A stretch of DNA of 64,000 nt from Novosphingobium sp. 9U (GTDB taxonomy: Bacteria > Pseudomonadota > Alphaproteobacteria > Sphingomonadales > Sphingomonadaceae), in the NCBI RefSeq assembly GCF_902506425.1, contig NZ_LR732488.1, positions 124,001 through 188,000 of the forward strand, read 5' to 3'. The notes beneath the pieces were generated by a model. The model ran no database searches. It was not told the DNA's origin and was given only the letters and a program-made list of their open reading frames with translations. Shown here piece by piece: positions 8,667 to 18,756 of this stretch. Positions within the stretch are counted from its first letter, which is position 1. Each line of letters opens with the position of its first letter. A program made the position numbers and the translations under genes.

Positions 8667-9803
8667 ATGATCCCCTACGACGACATGGAGCCCGCTTGCG
8701 CCCGGCTCATCGCCGACCGCATTCGCAAGCGGCCGCAGCCGCCATACAGCGCTCGCAATACCGCCGAAGTGGCCGAGCGGCTCGAACGATTTCTGGCGCA
8801 GCATCAGCCTGGTGCCCGGGTTTCTGGTGTCGCGCGCATGGGCGGAGGCGCTTCGAAGGAGCAGTTTGTCTTCACGCTGGACCGCGATGGTGCTCCGAGC
8901 CAGCGCTATGTATTGCGAATGGACCCTGCCGAGGCGATCACCGAGACCGACCGACGCCGCGAACACGACATCCTCCGCGCGGTGCAGGGCTTGATCCCAG
9001 CGCCGCTCCCCGTCTGGCTGGACCAGGAAGGGGACGCTTTCGGCCAGCCCGCGGTGATCATGGAGTTCGTGGGCGGCGTAACGAAACCGTCCAACGCTGC
9101 AGCGAAAGCCACCGGCGTCGGCACGTGGCTCGGCGATCCGCTCCGTACGCAGATCGGCCCGCAGTTCGTCGACCACCTTGTCAGCCTGCACGGGCTGAAG
9201 TGGGACGTGCCCGGGCTGGCAAGCTTCCAGGCGCCCACGGCCGATCCCCAGCAGGCCGCGCGCTGGACGCTAAACTATTGGCGCGCTCTGTGGGCTACCG
9301 ACAAGGTCGAGGATCGGCCGATCATGAGCTACGCCGAGCAATGGCTGATCGAAAACATGCCGTCCTGCGACGAGTTGGTCATGATCCATGGCGACTATCG
9401 TACCGGCAACTACCTCTTCGATGAGAGCACCGGTCGGATCACGGCGGTGCTCGATTGGGAACTCGCCCGGATCGGCGACTTTCACGAGGATCTCGCCTAC
9501 ACGCTGGTCCAGGTTTTCGGCACGTGGGACGATGGCCTGTTCCGCGTGAGCGACCTCTATCCACGCGAAGAGTTTATCGCCGCCTACGAGAAGGCTTCGG
9601 GCCGGACTGTCAACCGACGCACACTGCACTGGTATGACGTGCTCAGTGCCTTCAAGATCTACGTTGTGGTCGCCGCGAGCGGCCTGTCGGCGGCGCGCGC
9701 CGCCCATAATCATCAGGATGTCCTGCTGTCGTTCGTCGCCTCAATCGGACCCATGTTCGCCGACGACATGCATCGCCTGCTTTGCATGGAGGAATTCGCA
9801 TGA
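8667..9803 (+). CDS. Phosphotransferase family protein (APH fold)
   Basis: A 378-residue aminoglycoside-phosphotransferase-fold protein. The start at 8667 is chosen because it directly follows the upstream TGA and has GAGG before it. A Gly-rich nucleotide loop is at MGGGASKEQF (58-67), the Brenner motif at 241-248 (HGDYRTGN, with Asp243 and Asn248), and the metal-binding Asp at VLDWE (Asp263). In catabolic clusters these proteins accompany acyl-CoA dehydrogenases, and their substrate is unknown; antibiotic resistance is unlikely. Its stop overlaps the next start by four bases (ATGA). Confidence 0.85.
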   Translation: MIPYDDMEPACARLIADRIRKRPQPPYSARNTAEVAERLERFLAQHQPGARVSGVARMGGGASKEQFVFTLDRDGAPSQRYVLRMDPAEAITETDRRREHDILRAVQGLIPAPLPVWLDQEGDAFGQPAVIMEFVGGVTKPSNAAAKATGVGTWLGDPLRTQIGPQFVDHLVSLHGLKWDVPGLASFQAPTADPQQAARWTLNYWRALWATDKVEDRPIMSYAEQWLIENMPSCDELVMIHGDYRTGNYLFDESTGRITAVLDWELARIGDFHEDLAYTLVQVFGTWDDGLFRVSDLYPREEFIAAYEKASGRTVNRRTLHWYDVLSAFKIYVVVAASGLSAARAAHNHQDVLLSFVASIGPMFADDMHRLLCMEEFA

Positions 9804-10273
9804 CGCCGACGATCGATGAACGACTTGCCAGCGTCATCCGTTCGCTGACTGACGTGATCCTGCCTTCTCTTCCTGGCGATGCAGGCATGGCTCAGGAGCA
9901 ACTGCACATGTGCGTGGGTCACCTAGGCATTCTGCGCAGCCAGATCGACGGCGCGGCTGCTTACGAGGCCGAGGAACTGGGTGATGCCAGGCAGCTGGCG
10001 GAAGCGTTGGTGGCAATCGAAGGGCTTGGTGCCGCGGTCAGCGACGCGCGCGAGGCGCTTGCCGCCCTGTGCCGTCAGGCTGACGGTGATCCGCGCGCGC
10101 ATCGCTTGGCGCTGAACTCCGCCATCGACGAGCTTGTCGCTGCGGCTGGCGAGGAAGGGGACGCGGCGGTGATGTCGCCAATCCGCCAGGTCATCCTGCG
10201 CTTCGAAGGGGCGCGCATCGCCAAGGACCGCCGTTGGTTCGCGCCGTTTGGTTTCGACACCATCGAAGCTTGA
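9800..10273 (+). CDS. Small all-helical protein partnered with the phosphotransferase
   Basis: A 157-residue protein starting at the ATG of an ATGA overlap with the kinase-fold gene, with GGAGG eight bases upstream. The sequence is Ala/Leu/Glu-rich and predicted almost wholly helical (DERLASVIRSLTDVILPSL; EAEELGDARQLAEALVAIEG). It recalls the small helical proteins (DUF6285-like) commonly encoded beside APH-fold proteins in catabolic operons, but I cannot assign it firmly. Translational coupling argues for a complex or sequential action with the kinase-fold protein. Confidence 0.65.
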   Translation: MTPTIDERLASVIRSLTDVILPSLPGDAGMAQEQLHMCVGHLGILRSQIDGAAAYEAEELGDARQLAEALVAIEGLGAAVSDAREALAALCRQADGDPRAHRLALNSAIDELVAAAGEEGDAAVMSPIRQVILRFEGARIAKDRRWFAPFGFDTIEA

Positions 10274-10307
10274 AGCACGAACATTCCAGACGAGACAGGA
10301 GACTACC

Positions 10308-11237
10308 ATGGCGCAAGCCAAGACGATCATCAGTTGCGCCATCACCGGCTCCATTCATACGCCTTCGATGTCGCCATACCTGCCCGTTACTGCGGAGCAG
10401 ATCGCGCAGAGCGCGCTGGAGGCAGCAGAGGCCGGCGCCGCGATCGTCCATCTTCACGCGCGTGATCCGCAGGACGGTCGCCCGGTGCACACGCCCGAGG
10501 ACTTCGAGCCCTTTCTGAAGGTCATCAAGCAATCGAGCGACGTGGTGGTCAACATCACCACGGGCGCCTCGCCCTACATGCCCGTCGAGTACCGGGTGAA
10601 GCCGGCCGAGACCTGGAAGCCCGAAGTGGCCAGCCTCAACATGGGCTCGATGAATTTCGGCCTGTTCCCGATGCTCAAGCGCAGCCGCGAATGGAAGCAC
10701 GACTGGGAGCCCGAGATGCTGGAGGCGAGCCATGACCTCGTCTTCCGCAACAGCTTCAAGGACATCCGTTATGCAATGGAGACGCTGAACGCGACGGGCA
10801 CACGCTACGAATTCGAGTGCTACGACACCAGCCACCTCTACAACCTGCACTACTTCTGGAAGGAGGGCCTGGTTCAAGGCCCGCTGTTCATCCAGACCTG
10901 CTTCGGCCTGCTCGGCGGCATCGGCGCCCATCCCGAGGATGTGATGCACATGAAGCGCACCGCCGACCGCCTGTTTGGCGACGAGTACCGCTGGTCCGTG
11001 CTGGCGGCGGGCGTCAACCAGATGAAGGTCGCCGCGATGGCTGCCAGCATGGGCGGGCACGTGCGCGTCGGGCTGGAGGACAGCCTGTGGCTCGGCAAGG
11101 GCGAGCTTGCCCAGACCAATGCGGCGCAAGTCACCAAGGTGCGCCAGATCATCAAGGGGCTGGGCGGCGAAATCGCGACACCTGCCGAAGCACGCGAGAT
11201 CTTGGCGCTAAAGGGCGGTGATCAGGTGGGATTCTGA
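10308..11237 (+). CDS. Beta-keto acid cleavage enzyme (BKACE, DUF849 family)
   Basis: A 309-residue member of the 3-keto-5-aminohexanoate cleavage family. The Zn-binding HLHARDP motif follows AGAAIV; ISCAITGSIHTP at the N-terminus and SLNMGSMNFG in the middle are family signatures. These enzymes condense a beta-keto acid with acetyl-CoA to give acetoacetate and a new acyl-CoA. The start at 10308 follows ACAGGAGACTACC. It is last in its operon and ends just before a hairpin. The activity would suit removal of a two-carbon unit from a beta-keto intermediate made by the upstream SDR; the CoA-transferase at 15.9 kb could use the acetoacetate. Confidence 0.9.
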   Translation: MAQAKTIISCAITGSIHTPSMSPYLPVTAEQIAQSALEAAEAGAAIVHLHARDPQDGRPVHTPEDFEPFLKVIKQSSDVVVNITTGASPYMPVEYRVKPAETWKPEVASLNMGSMNFGLFPMLKRSREWKHDWEPEMLEASHDLVFRNSFKDIRYAMETLNATGTRYEFECYDTSHLYNLHYFWKEGLVQGPLFIQTCFGLLGGIGAHPEDVMHMKRTADRLFGDEYRWSVLAAGVNQMKVAAMAASMGGHVRVGLEDSLWLGKGELAQTNAAQVTKVRQIIKGLGGEIATPAEAREILALKGGDQVGF

Positions 11238-11244
11238 GATCCAA

Positions 11245-11270
11245 TACCCTCTCCCTGGCAGGAGAGGGTA
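11245..11270 (+). terminator. Hairpin after the BKACE gene
   Basis: TACCCTCTCC at 11245-11254 and GGAGAGGGTA at 11261-11270 form ten perfect base pairs around a six-base loop, seven bases past the stop codon. No T tract follows, so it may instead stabilise the transcript end or be a dispersed repeat. Confidence 0.6.
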
Positions 11271-11431
11271 GCGGCCTTACTGCGTCAGAGCTGACGCTGC
11301 GGGGAGGATCCAAGAGGGCCTCCTTTTCTGAGCCGGCGAGCACTGTTCCGCTGCGGATCAGCACGATCCCAGGGCATGTGTGACCTCTCGGTTGGCGGAG
11401 ATGAGCTCGCGTCCAAATGGCCAACAAGCAA

Positions 11432-11457
11432 GCGCCCCGGGATGACTCCCAGGGCGC
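11432..11457 (-). terminator. Hairpin downstream of the E2 gene
   Basis: GCGCCC (11432-11437) pairs with GGGCGC (11452-11457), and an inner GGGA (11439-11442) pairs with TCCC (11447-11450). Read on the minus strand it lies just past the E2 stop and is followed by the T-rich GCTTGCTTGTTGG, as in an intrinsic terminator. Confidence 0.65.
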
Positions 11458-11480
11458 CTCTGTTTTCGGACTGCTTGCGC

Positions 11481-12800
11481 TCAGGCGCAGATGAGAAGCG
11501 GCTGCTCGACGATGTCCTTGAAGGCAGCAATGAACCGCGCACCGACAGCGCCGTCGATCACGCGGTGGTCGAAGCTGGCCGTCGCCGCCATGACCGTGGC
11601 CAGCTTGATCTCGCCGTCGACGTTCCAGGGCTGGCGGATACCTGCCGCAGTGCCGAGGATCAGGGCCTGGGGCGGATTGATCACCGGGACCATCTCATCC
11701 ACGCCGAACATACCCAGGTTCGAGATCGAGACTGTGCCGCCGGTATAGTCTTGCGGCGTCAGCTTGCCGTCACGCGCCCGTTGCGCGAGCGCCTTGCTCT
11801 GGGCGGCTATTCCGGCGAGTGACAGTCTGCCCACGTCACGCAGCACAGGTGTGATCAGCCCGCCCTCGATCGCCACGGCCATCGAGACATCGACGCGCTC
11901 GAAGCGGTAGATCTCGTCGCCGCCGAACTGCACGTTGGCTTCGGGCACTTGATCGAGGGCCAAGGCAAGCGCCTTGATCAGCAGATCGTTGACCGACAGC
12001 TTGATGCCACGACCCTCCAACGCCCCGTTCAGCTGCGTCCGCAGCGCCAGGAGAGGATCGAGGTTGCAGCGCACTGTCAGGTAAAAGTGCGGGATCTGTT
12101 GCTTGGCATCGGTCAGCCGTCGCGCAATCGTCTTGCGCATGGAGCTGAACTTCTCGCGTGTGAGAGGAACGCCCGCAGGGGGCTCGACCGAGATCGTGCG
12201 GGCCAGTGGAGCTTCGGCAGTGGGTGCCGTAGCCCGGGCGGCACGAACGATCGACGCAGGGATGCCAAGGTCCGCCTTGACAATCTTGCCGCGAGGGCCG
12301 CTGCCCGAAATGGCCGAGAGGTCGACGCCCTTCATCGCGGCGATGCGGGTCGCGAGGGGAGTGGCGCGGGTCTCGTCGAACGTCGGGCGCTCTCCGGTCG
12401 CAGCGGTGGTCGGCGGCGGGGCCGCCGCAGGAGGCGAGCTGACCTTCTGCGTCTCGGACCCAGGCAGCGCATCTGGATATGGTAGCGCCTCGGCAGGTTC
12501 AGCAGGCTCCAGAACGGCAGGAGCATCGGCTGCAGGCGCCCGCGCCTCAACGCTTTCGTCCACGCCGACCAGCACTGCGATCACCGTGCCGACCTTCACG
12601 TCCTCCGAGCCGTCAGGGATGGTAATCTGTGATAGGCGGCCGTCGGCATCGGCTTCCAACTCCATCGTCGCCTTGTCGGTCTCGATCTCGGCGATCATGT
12701 CGCCGGCCTTCACGAGGTCGCCCGGGGAAATCAGCCACTTGGCGAGCGTGCCCTTCTCCATGGTCGGGGACAGCGCCGGCATCTTGAGTTCGATGGCCAT
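11481..12800 (-). CDS. 2-oxoacid dehydrogenase complex E2 (dihydrolipoamide acyltransferase)
   Basis: A 439-residue E2. One N-terminal lipoyl domain carries the lipoylation site Lys43 in ETDKATME. A Pro/Ala-rich linker leads to a peripheral-subunit-binding domain ([19 protein letters not shown], then [11 protein letters not shown], about residues 150-185). The catalytic domain ends with [15 protein letters not shown], including the HxxxDG active-site His and Asp. It transfers acyl groups from lipoamide to CoA. It lies four bases downstream of the E1 gene. No dihydrolipoamide dehydrogenase gene is nearby, so E3 must come from elsewhere. The acyl specificity (acetyl, propionyl or branched) is not readable. 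Confidence 0.92.
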   Translation of the reverse strand: MAIELKMPALSPTMEKGTLAKWLISPGDLVKAGDMIAEIETDKATMELEADADGRLSQITIPDGSEDVKVGTVIAVLVGVDESVEARAPAADAPAVLEPAEPAEALPYPDALPGSETQKVSSPPAAAPPPTTAATGERPTFDETRATPLATRIAAMKGVDLSAISGSGPRGKIVKADLGIPASIVRAARATAPTAEAPLARTISVEPPAGVPLTREKFSSMRKTIARRLTDAKQQIPHFYLTVRCNLDPLLALRTQLNGALEGRGIKLSVNDLLIKALALALDQVPEANVQFGGDEIYRFERVDVSMAVAIEGGLITPVLRDVGRLSLAGIAAQSKALAQRARDGKLTPQDYTGGTVSISNLGMFGVDEMVPVINPPQALILGTAAGIRQPWNVDGEIKLATVMAATASFDHRVIDGAVGARFIAAFKDIVEQPLLICA

Positions 12801-12804
12801 GGTC

Positions 12805-15150
12805 TCAGTTCTCCAGGATCAGTTCGGCGACCGCCTCGACGATGGCGTCGGCGTCGATGCGGTAAGTGCGGTAGAGATCGGGAATGTCACCGGTCTGGCC
12901 GAAGGTGTCGGTGCCGAGCGGGCTAACTCGATTGCCCTTAACCCCGCCAAGCCAGGACAACGCCGCGGGCGAGCCATCGAGTACCGTGACGAGCGCCGCG
13001 TCCGGAGCGAGCCGGCCAAGCAGCGTCTCGGCATGGCACGGCGTCGGAGACGCACCTTTCCAGCGCGCGGCATGGCGGGCCGACCAGCCGCGGTGAAGCA
13101 CGTCGGGCGAGGTTACGTTGAGGAGGCCGAGCCCCGGCACGTCGCCAATCATCGACTCCCATGCGGCGAGTGCCTCGGGAGCAACAGCACCGGTGAAGAC
13201 GATTGCCGCTTCGGCATCCGGGCCGGGCTCACGGAGCCAGTAGCCGCCCGCCAGCGCATCGGCCTGCCACGCATCGTCAGCGCGCTTGGCTTGCGGGATC
13301 GAGCGGGTCGACAAGCGGAGGTAAACGGAACTGCCGTCCTGCTGCTGCATGTAGTCGAACGCCCAGCGCATCATGATCGCCACTTCGTCAGCGAAGGCCG
13401 GCTCGAAGTAGGTCAGCTTGGGCTGGCCCATGGCGATCAGAGGCGGGTTGATCGACTGGTGCGCACCGCCTTCGCCGGCCAGCGTGATGCCCGAGGGCGT
13501 GCCGACCAGGAGGAAGCGGGAGTCCTGGTAGCACCCGTAGTTCAGCGCATCGAGGCCGCGTGCAATGAAGGGATCATAGACCGTTCCCACCGGCAGCAGC
13601 CGCGTGCCGAAGTGCGAAGCGGCAAGTCCCAGCGAGGTCAGCATCAGGAAAAAGTTGTTCTCGGCAATGCCCAGCTCGATGTGCTGCCCGGCCGCGTGCT
13701 GGATCCACTTCTGCGCCGAGGGGATCTTGGCGTGCTGGAAGACGTCGTGCAGCTCCTGGCGGCGGAACAACCCGCGCTGGTTGACGAAGGCGCCCAGATT
13801 GGTGGTCTGTGTGACGTCGGGCGCCGTGGTGACGAGGCGGTCGGCCAGCGGCTCGCCTGACTTGGCGAGATCGAGCATCACGCGCCCGAACGCGGCCTGG
13901 GTCGAAAGCTCGTCGCCGGTCGGAACGGGGAAGGATGCGGGCACCGGCACTTGCGCGGCGTCGGGCTCCCGGAGCTTGCGGGCGATCGGTGTTTGCTCGA
14001 GGAACGCCTGCAACTGAGCGACGGCATTGGCGCCGACGCCGGCCCACTTGTCCCATTCCTGACCGGCGGCGATGCCCATGTCGTCGCGCAACTTTTCGAT
14101 CTGCGGACCATTCATGCTGCCCGAGTGGTTGTCCTTGTGGCCAGCCAGCGGCGTGCCATAGCCCTTGACGGTGTAGGCGATGAACAGCGTCGGCCGATCA
14201 TCGTCGGCGGTTGCGAACGCCTCCATCAAGGTCTCGATGCAGTGGCCGCCAAGGTTAGTCATCAGCTTGGCGAGGCCATCGTCATCGAAGCTGGCAAGCA
14301 GCTTGGCGACCTGCGGCTTGCCGCCGATGTCCGTCGTGAGGCGCGCGCGCCACGCGGCGCCGCCCTGGTAGGTGAGCACCGCGAACTCGGCGTTGGGGCA
14401 ATTGTCGATCCACTCACGGAGCGCCTCGCCGCCAGGGCGCGCGAATACATCGCGCTGCAGCTTGCCGTACTTCAGTGTCAGAACGCGCCAGCCGCAGGTC
14501 TCGAAGATGTCGTCGAAGCGGCGAAACATGCGGTCGGCAGTAGTCGCATCGAGCGACTGGCGGTTATAGTCGACGATCCACCAGCAATTGCGAAGATCGT
14601 GCTTGTAGCCCTCGATGAGGCACTCGTAAATATTGCCCTCATCGAGCTCGGCATCGCCCATCAGCGCGATCATGCGGCCGGTGTCCGCCTCGTCGAGGCG
14701 ACCATGAGCAACCAGGTAATCCTGGACCAGGCTGCTGAACGCAGTGACTGCCACGCCAAGGCCAACCGAGCCGGTCGAGAAATCGACGGGGATCGTGTCC
14801 TTGGTGCGCGAAGGATAACTCTGGACGCCGCCCAGGCCCCGGAAGCGCTGCATCTTGTCGAGCGATTGCTCCCCCAGCAGGTAGTGCATCGCGTGGAGCA
14901 CCGGCCCGGCATGCGGTTTCACCGCCACCTTATCCTGAGGCCGTAGCGCATGAAAGTAGAGCACCGACATGATCGTCGTGATCGACGCGCAGCTTGCCTG
15001 GTGGCCGCCTACTTTGAGGCCGTCGCGCTTCGGGCGGATGTTGTTGGCATTGTGGACCATCCAGGACGATAGCCAGCGAAGGCGGTCTTCCAAGGTTGCC
15101 AGGTGCGTGACGAGTTCGCCTTGCGCCTCGTGCCGGACTTCGATTCCCAT
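12805..15150 (-). CDS. Homodimeric-type 2-oxoacid dehydrogenase E1 (AceE/MdeB-like, thiamine-dependent)
   Basis: A 781-residue transketolase-fold protein with all domains in one chain, as in AceE, but about 100 residues shorter than the roughly 887-residue E. coli enzyme. The thiamine-diphosphate motif runs from GDAELDEG (165-172) to Asn196 in [18 protein letters not shown] and [10 protein letters not shown] are AceE-type signatures. It decarboxylates a 2-oxoacid and acylates the lipoyl group of the downstream E2. The divergent Lrp regulator at 15275 echoes the mdeR/mdeB arrangement known from Pseudomonas, where MdeB prefers 2-oxobutyrate. That specificity is a suggestion only. ATG start supported by family N-terminus. 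Confidence 0.9.
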   Translation of the reverse strand: MGIEVRHEAQGELVTHLATLEDRLRWLSSWMVHNANNIRPKRDGLKVGGHQASCASITTIMSVLYFHALRPQDKVAVKPHAGPVLHAMHYLLGEQSLDKMQRFRGLGGVQSYPSRTKDTIPVDFSTGSVGLGVAVTAFSSLVQDYLVAHGRLDEADTGRMIALMGDAELDEGNIYECLIEGYKHDLRNCWWIVDYNRQSLDATTADRMFRRFDDIFETCGWRVLTLKYGKLQRDVFARPGGEALREWIDNCPNAEFAVLTYQGGAAWRARLTTDIGGKPQVAKLLASFDDDGLAKLMTNLGGHCIETLMEAFATADDDRPTLFIAYTVKGYGTPLAGHKDNHSGSMNGPQIEKLRDDMGIAAGQEWDKWAGVGANAVAQLQAFLEQTPIARKLREPDAAQVPVPASFPVPTGDELSTQAAFGRVMLDLAKSGEPLADRLVTTAPDVTQTTNLGAFVNQRGLFRRQELHDVFQHAKIPSAQKWIQHAAGQHIELGIAENNFFLMLTSLGLAASHFGTRLLPVGTVYDPFIARGLDALNYGCYQDSRFLLVGTPSGITLAGEGGAHQSINPPLIAMGQPKLTYFEPAFADEVAIMMRWAFDYMQQQDGSSVYLRLSTRSIPQAKRADDAWQADALAGGYWLREPGPDAEAAIVFTGAVAPEALAAWESMIGDVPGLGLLNVTSPDVLHRGWSARHAARWKGASPTPCHAETLLGRLAPDAALVTVLDGSPAALSWLGGVKGNRVSPLGTDTFGQTGDIPDLYRTYRIDADAIVEAVAELILEN

Positions 15151-15274
15151 TACAATGCTTCCTGCCGTTTGCCGCTGTGTACCTCAAAACCCCTTGGCAG
15201 GTCCTTGCGCATTTGGTCAGGATCGATACACTGAGCGCAGGATCTGCCGATATTAGTGGGAAGTTTAGCACATA

Positions 15275-15754
15275 GTGGCCCAGGTGAAGCTAGATGCGCT
15301 TGATCGAAAGATCCTTGCGGCATTGCAGCAGAATGGACGGATTACAAATCAGGAGCTTTCCGAGGCAGTCGGACTCTCGCCAAGTCCTTGCCTGCGCCGC
15401 CTGCGTCGCTTGGAGGAAAGCGGCGTGATCTCCGGTTACGTGGCTCTAGTCGATCCGGGCAAGGTCGATCAGGCGGTTAGCGCGTTCGTACGGGTTCGTC
15501 TTGACCAGCAGGACGATGGTCATCTGACCGCCTTTGAGAAGGCCGTGGCTCAGTTTCCCGAGATCATGGAATGTTACCTGATGACAGGCGATTGTGATTA
15601 TCAACTCCGTGTACTATCCAGATCGCTCGAGAGTTTCGAAGATTTCCTGAGGTCGAAGCTGACCAAGATCCCCGGCGTGTCTGGTGTAACCACAAGTTTT
15701 GCACTGCGGCCGGTTGTCTATAACACAAGAGTTCCCTTGGAGATTGATGGATAG
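15275..15754 (+). CDS. Lrp/AsnC family transcriptional regulator
   Basis: A 159-residue regulator from a GTG start. The N-terminal helix-turn-helix (KLDALDRKILAALQQNGRI, then QELSEAVGLSPSPCLRRLRR) and the C-terminal RAM/ligand domain (SAFVRVRLDQ, then VMECYLMTGD-like segment EIMECYLMTGDCDYQLRV) are canonical. It is divergent from the E1/E2 operon with 124 bases between, so it most likely controls that operon and itself in response to an amino acid or 2-oxoacid. Confidence 0.92.
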   Translation: MAQVKLDALDRKILAALQQNGRITNQELSEAVGLSPSPCLRRLRRLEESGVISGYVALVDPGKVDQAVSAFVRVRLDQQDDGHLTAFEKAVAQFPEIMECYLMTGDCDYQLRVLSRSLESFEDFLRSKLTKIPGVSGVTTSFALRPVVYNTRVPLEIDG

Positions 15755-15877
15755 GTCTATACTCAGATAGGGTGAGTGGCTGATCTCCGACTTTTGGCGA
15801 AAATTTACAACTTTGTGGTCTGGTCGCCACTCTTAGCGTTGGGCGTTCGACTCCTCAACATGGAGACAAGAATTCAG

Positions 15878-16585
15878 ATGAAGAAGCTCTACCCCGATGC
15901 CACCGCCGCGCTGGACGGCCTCTTGCGTGATGGCTTGCTGATCGCGAGCGGCGGCTTCGGTCTTTGCGGACTTCCCGAGCGGCTGCTCGATGCCGTGCGC
16001 GACAGCGGCGTCAAGAACCTGACTTTCGCCAGCAACAACGCAGGCATCGACAACGAAGGCATCGGCAAGCTGCTGCGCACCAAGCAGGTCAGCAAGATGA
16101 TTTCGTCCTACGTGGGCGAGAACAAGGAGTTCGAGCGCCAGTACCTCTCGGGCGAACTGGAGGTGGAGTTCTCACCGCAAGGCACACTGGCCGAGCGGAT
16201 GCGCGCGGGCGGCGCCGGCATTCCCGGCTTCTACACCAAGACAGGTGTCGGCACCCTGATTGCCGAGGGCAAGGAGACCAAGGTCTTCAACGGTGAGGAA
16301 TACGTGCTGGAAGAAGGCATCTTCGCCGACCTGGCGCTGGTCAAGGCCTGGAAGGCGGACGAGACCGGTAACGTCGTGTTCCGCAAGACCGCGCGCAACT
16401 TCAACGTGCCTGCCGCGACTTGCGGCAAGGTCTGCGTGGTCGAGGTCGAAGAGATCGTGCCGGTCGGCAGCCTCGATCCCGACGCGATCCACTTGCCGGG
16501 CGTCTACGTCCAGCGCCTGATCCTGGGCGCGCCCTATGACAAGAAGATCGAGTTCACTACCACACGCGAGAGGGAGACCGCCTGA
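15878..16585 (+). CDS. scoA: 3-oxoacid CoA-transferase subunit A
   Basis: A 235-residue family I CoA-transferase alpha subunit: [16 protein letters not shown] near the N-terminus, [14 protein letters not shown], and the region [20 protein letters not shown] typical of succinyl-CoA:3-ketoacid CoA-transferases. ATG at 15878 gives the usual family length; an in-frame ATG at 15860 is an alternative, and GGAG at 15862-15865 lies 12 bases before the chosen start. It overlaps subunit B by one base (TGATG). It activates acetoacetate or related 3-oxoacids to CoA esters and fits the acetoacetate expected from the BKACE reaction. Confidence 0.9.
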   Translation: MKKLYPDATAALDGLLRDGLLIASGGFGLCGLPERLLDAVRDSGVKNLTFASNNAGIDNEGIGKLLRTKQVSKMISSYVGENKEFERQYLSGELEVEFSPQGTLAERMRAGGAGIPGFYTKTGVGTLIAEGKETKVFNGEEYVLEEGIFADLALVKAWKADETGNVVFRKTARNFNVPAATCGKVCVVEVEEIVPVGSLDPDAIHLPGVYVQRLILGAPYDKKIEFTTTRERETA

Positions 16586-17220
16586 TGAGCTGGAACCGCG
16601 ACCAGATGGCTGCCCGCGCCGCGCAGGAGCTTGAGGACGGCTTCTACGTGAACCTGGGCATCGGCATCCCGACGCTCGTCGCCAACCATGTGCCTGCGGG
16701 CATGACCGTGACCCTCCAGTCCGAGAACGGGATGCTGGGCATCGGCCCGTTCCCCTACGCTGACGAGGTCGACGCCGACCTCATCAACGCGGGCAAGCAG
16801 ACCGTCAGCGAACTGCCGCACTCGGCCTACTTCGATAGCGCCCAGAGCTTCGCGATGATCCGCGGCGGGCACATCGATCTCGCTGTGCTGGGCGCGATGG
16901 AGATCGCCCAGAACGGCGACATCGCCAACTGGATGATCCCGGGCAAGATGATCAAGGGCATGGGCGGCGCCATGGACCTCGTTGCCGGGGTCAAGAAGAT
17001 CATCGTCGTCATGGAGCACACCGCCAAGGACGGCAGCCCCAAGTTCATCCCCGCGTGCACCCTGCCGCTCACCGGCAAGAACGTCGTCGACATGATCGTC
17101 ACCGACTTATGCGTCTTCGCCCGGCCCGATCACGCGAGCGCGTTCAAGCTGGTAGAGCTGGCGCCAGGAGTGAGCGCCGAAGAGGTCGCGAGCAAGACCA
17201 CGGCGAAGTACGAGAGCTGA
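16585..17220 (+). CDS. scoB: 3-oxoacid CoA-transferase subunit B
   Basis: A 211-residue beta subunit of a family I CoA-transferase. The catalytic Glu47 lies in the SENG motif ([14 protein letters not shown]) and forms the glutamyl-CoA intermediate. [15 protein letters not shown] and [14 protein letters not shown] are family hallmarks. The start overlaps the subunit A stop. It is the end of the two-gene operon; the stop is inside a perfect palindrome (ACCCGTACGGGT, 17220-17231). Confidence 0.92.
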   Translation: MSWNRDQMAARAAQELEDGFYVNLGIGIPTLVANHVPAGMTVTLQSENGMLGIGPFPYADEVDADLINAGKQTVSELPHSAYFDSAQSFAMIRGGHIDLAVLGAMEIAQNGDIANWMIPGKMIKGMGGAMDLVAGVKKIIVVMEHTAKDGSPKFIPACTLPLTGKNVVDMIVTDLCVFARPDHASAFKLVELAPGVSAEEVASKTTAKYES

Positions 17221-17742
17221 CCCGTACGGGTGCTGCTGACAGGCTCATCAGGCTGGCTCCGCAGGCACCTCGAGCCGCTGCTCGTGCAGGTGGGGCACAC
17301 AGTTGCCGGGCCGATGCCGCTCCGAACTGCTGTGCAAGTAATCGAAAGTGAGCAGGCGAGCTGTGCCAACGCGGTGATCCGCACGTTGAGAATTCTCCAC
17401 ACGGAGCACCGAAGCGAGCACTTCTTGTCGGCGCCGCGCGGATCGATGCGGTTGCCGACGAACGGATTGCCCTAGCCTTACTATCGCTCGTCGCATCGGG
17501 CCTCGGGACGGACGTGCAGTGCCAATGTCATGAGCTCGTTAGTGTCGTTGCCGCGGCGAAGTTCTCGGCCACCACGGCTTTGACCTTCGACCAGGAGGAC
17601 CCGCTCGGTGGCTAGCGAACTCTATACGGCCATTCCCACAGCTCGCTGGCCTCGCCATTCCTGCTGGCGCGTCCGACGAGTATGTTCATCGGCTCTGTTT
17701 TTCGTTCGCACGTCGGTCAGCGTTTGGCCGGTCATGCCCCCC
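17221..17742. other. Gene-free stretch, possibly decayed coding sequence
   Basis: More than 500 bases between the CoA-transferase and the phosphatase. A short frame at 17230 begins LLTGSSGWLRRHLEPLL, loosely like the first strand and helix of a Rossmann epimerase, and then loses any resemblance. Another open but start-less frame runs about 17352-17612. Neither has a ribosome site or recognisable domain. I read the stretch as degenerate DNA without a supported gene. Confidence 0.4.
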
Positions 17743-18510
17743 TCAGCCGTCAGGTCCATCTGCCAAAAAAGCTCCACGCAGACGTTCGAGCGCGGAGGCG
17801 TTGAGGCCGCCATCGCGAAGGTAGCCTTCAACACTGCCATGCCGCTCGCGGATAGCGTTGAGGGCTGCAGCGATATATGACGGTTTGACCTCTATCAGAG
17901 CGTCTACAAGCGCATCATCCCATATCTTCCCGGAAGGCGTGGGATGTTCGCGGACATACTCGCGGAGCCGCTCCATTCCAGGCGCCCCATTCGATCGCAT
18001 ATATTCGTCGACAATCGTCGCGTCGTCGACGCCTAAAACCGAAAGGAGCAGGGCTACGAGCGTGCCCGTCCGGTCCTTTCCTGCGGAGCAGTGAATGAGC
18101 GTGCGGCCGCCGCGAAAAGCCATGCGCTCCAGCGCGTTCGCGAAAAGTGGCTTGTAGTTCGCATCGAAGGGGAGGGCGGCGTAGAACTCGCGGTAGGCTG
18201 CATCGATCTGCGCCACGCCTTCCCCCGCGGTTCGCATTATATTGAGGTGTGGTGCATCCTCACCGATCTTGCTGGGATGGTAAATCAGGCGTTCGGCGTG
18301 CGCCGGCGGCCAAGGCGACACGTGCTTAGTGCGTTCATCAAAGTAGCGCAGATCGACCACCAGATCGAAGTCCATCGCCAGCATCAACTCGCTTGCGTCA
18401 CGTGCGAGCGACGCGAGGTGGCCGCTGCGATACAGGCACCCCTCCCGCACGTAACGGCCCTCGACGTTCCGACTCCCGCCGAAGTCGCGGAAATTAATGA
18501 GCGTGGTCAC
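17743..18510 (-). CDS. Tyrosine-protein phosphatase (PTP/DSP superfamily)
   Basis: A 255-residue cysteine phosphatase. The P-loop HCSAGKDRTG has catalytic Cys141 and Arg147 (C-x5-R). The N-terminal NFRDFGG and YRSGHL, and DLVVDLRYFDER with a general-acid candidate, match the bacterial tyrosine-phosphatase family of about 250 residues. No signal peptide is seen. It is monocistronic, next to decayed DNA, and its target (protein, phosphoinositide or small molecule) cannot be inferred. Confidence 0.9.
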   Translation of the reverse strand: MTTLINFRDFGGSRNVEGRYVREGCLYRSGHLASLARDASELMLAMDFDLVVDLRYFDERTKHVSPWPPAHAERLIYHPSKIGEDAPHLNIMRTAGEGVAQIDAAYREFYAALPFDANYKPLFANALERMAFRGGRTLIHCSAGKDRTGTLVALLLSVLGVDDATIVDEYMRSNGAPGMERLREYVREHPTPSGKIWDDALVDALIEVKPSYIAAALNAIRERHGSVEGYLRDGGLNASALERLRGAFLADGPDG

Positions 18511-18756
18511 TACATCTCTCCGATTGGGCGCACCAGTGCGAGCGTGCGGTTTGCTAAGATGCCGCGAGCTAAGCGGTATCGGGATCTCGATCCATTCCTG
18601 TCCATTCGCCAGCTCGCAGCCAAGCCGATGCTTGGATGTGGCCAGATGCCTGACACGAGGCTTCGCCCGATGCCGTCGGAGTGTATGTTATGCACGTCTC
18701 ACAACAGCTTTGGAGAAGCTGCGTCGAGAAGCTATTGAAGTCGCAGGCAGCTTGCA

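Noticed and set aside
8667..9803. Antibiotic resistance kinase
   Set aside because: Although the fold is that of aminoglycoside phosphotransferases, the operon context is catabolic and this branch is common in lipid-degradation clusters.
12103..13860. A 585-codon plus-strand frame across E2 and E1
   Set aside because: It runs antisense through two well-supported genes and has no ribosome site or family resemblance.
17220..17231. Perfect palindrome ACCCGTACGGGT as an operator
   Set aside because: It overlaps the scoB stop codon, has no divergent gene to control, and could arise by chance in GC-rich DNA.
17230..17475. Possible NAD-dependent epimerase (LLTGSSGWLRRHLEP)
   Set aside because: The likeness is confined to the first 20 residues, the rest does not continue the fold, and there is no ribosome site; kept only as a possible relic.
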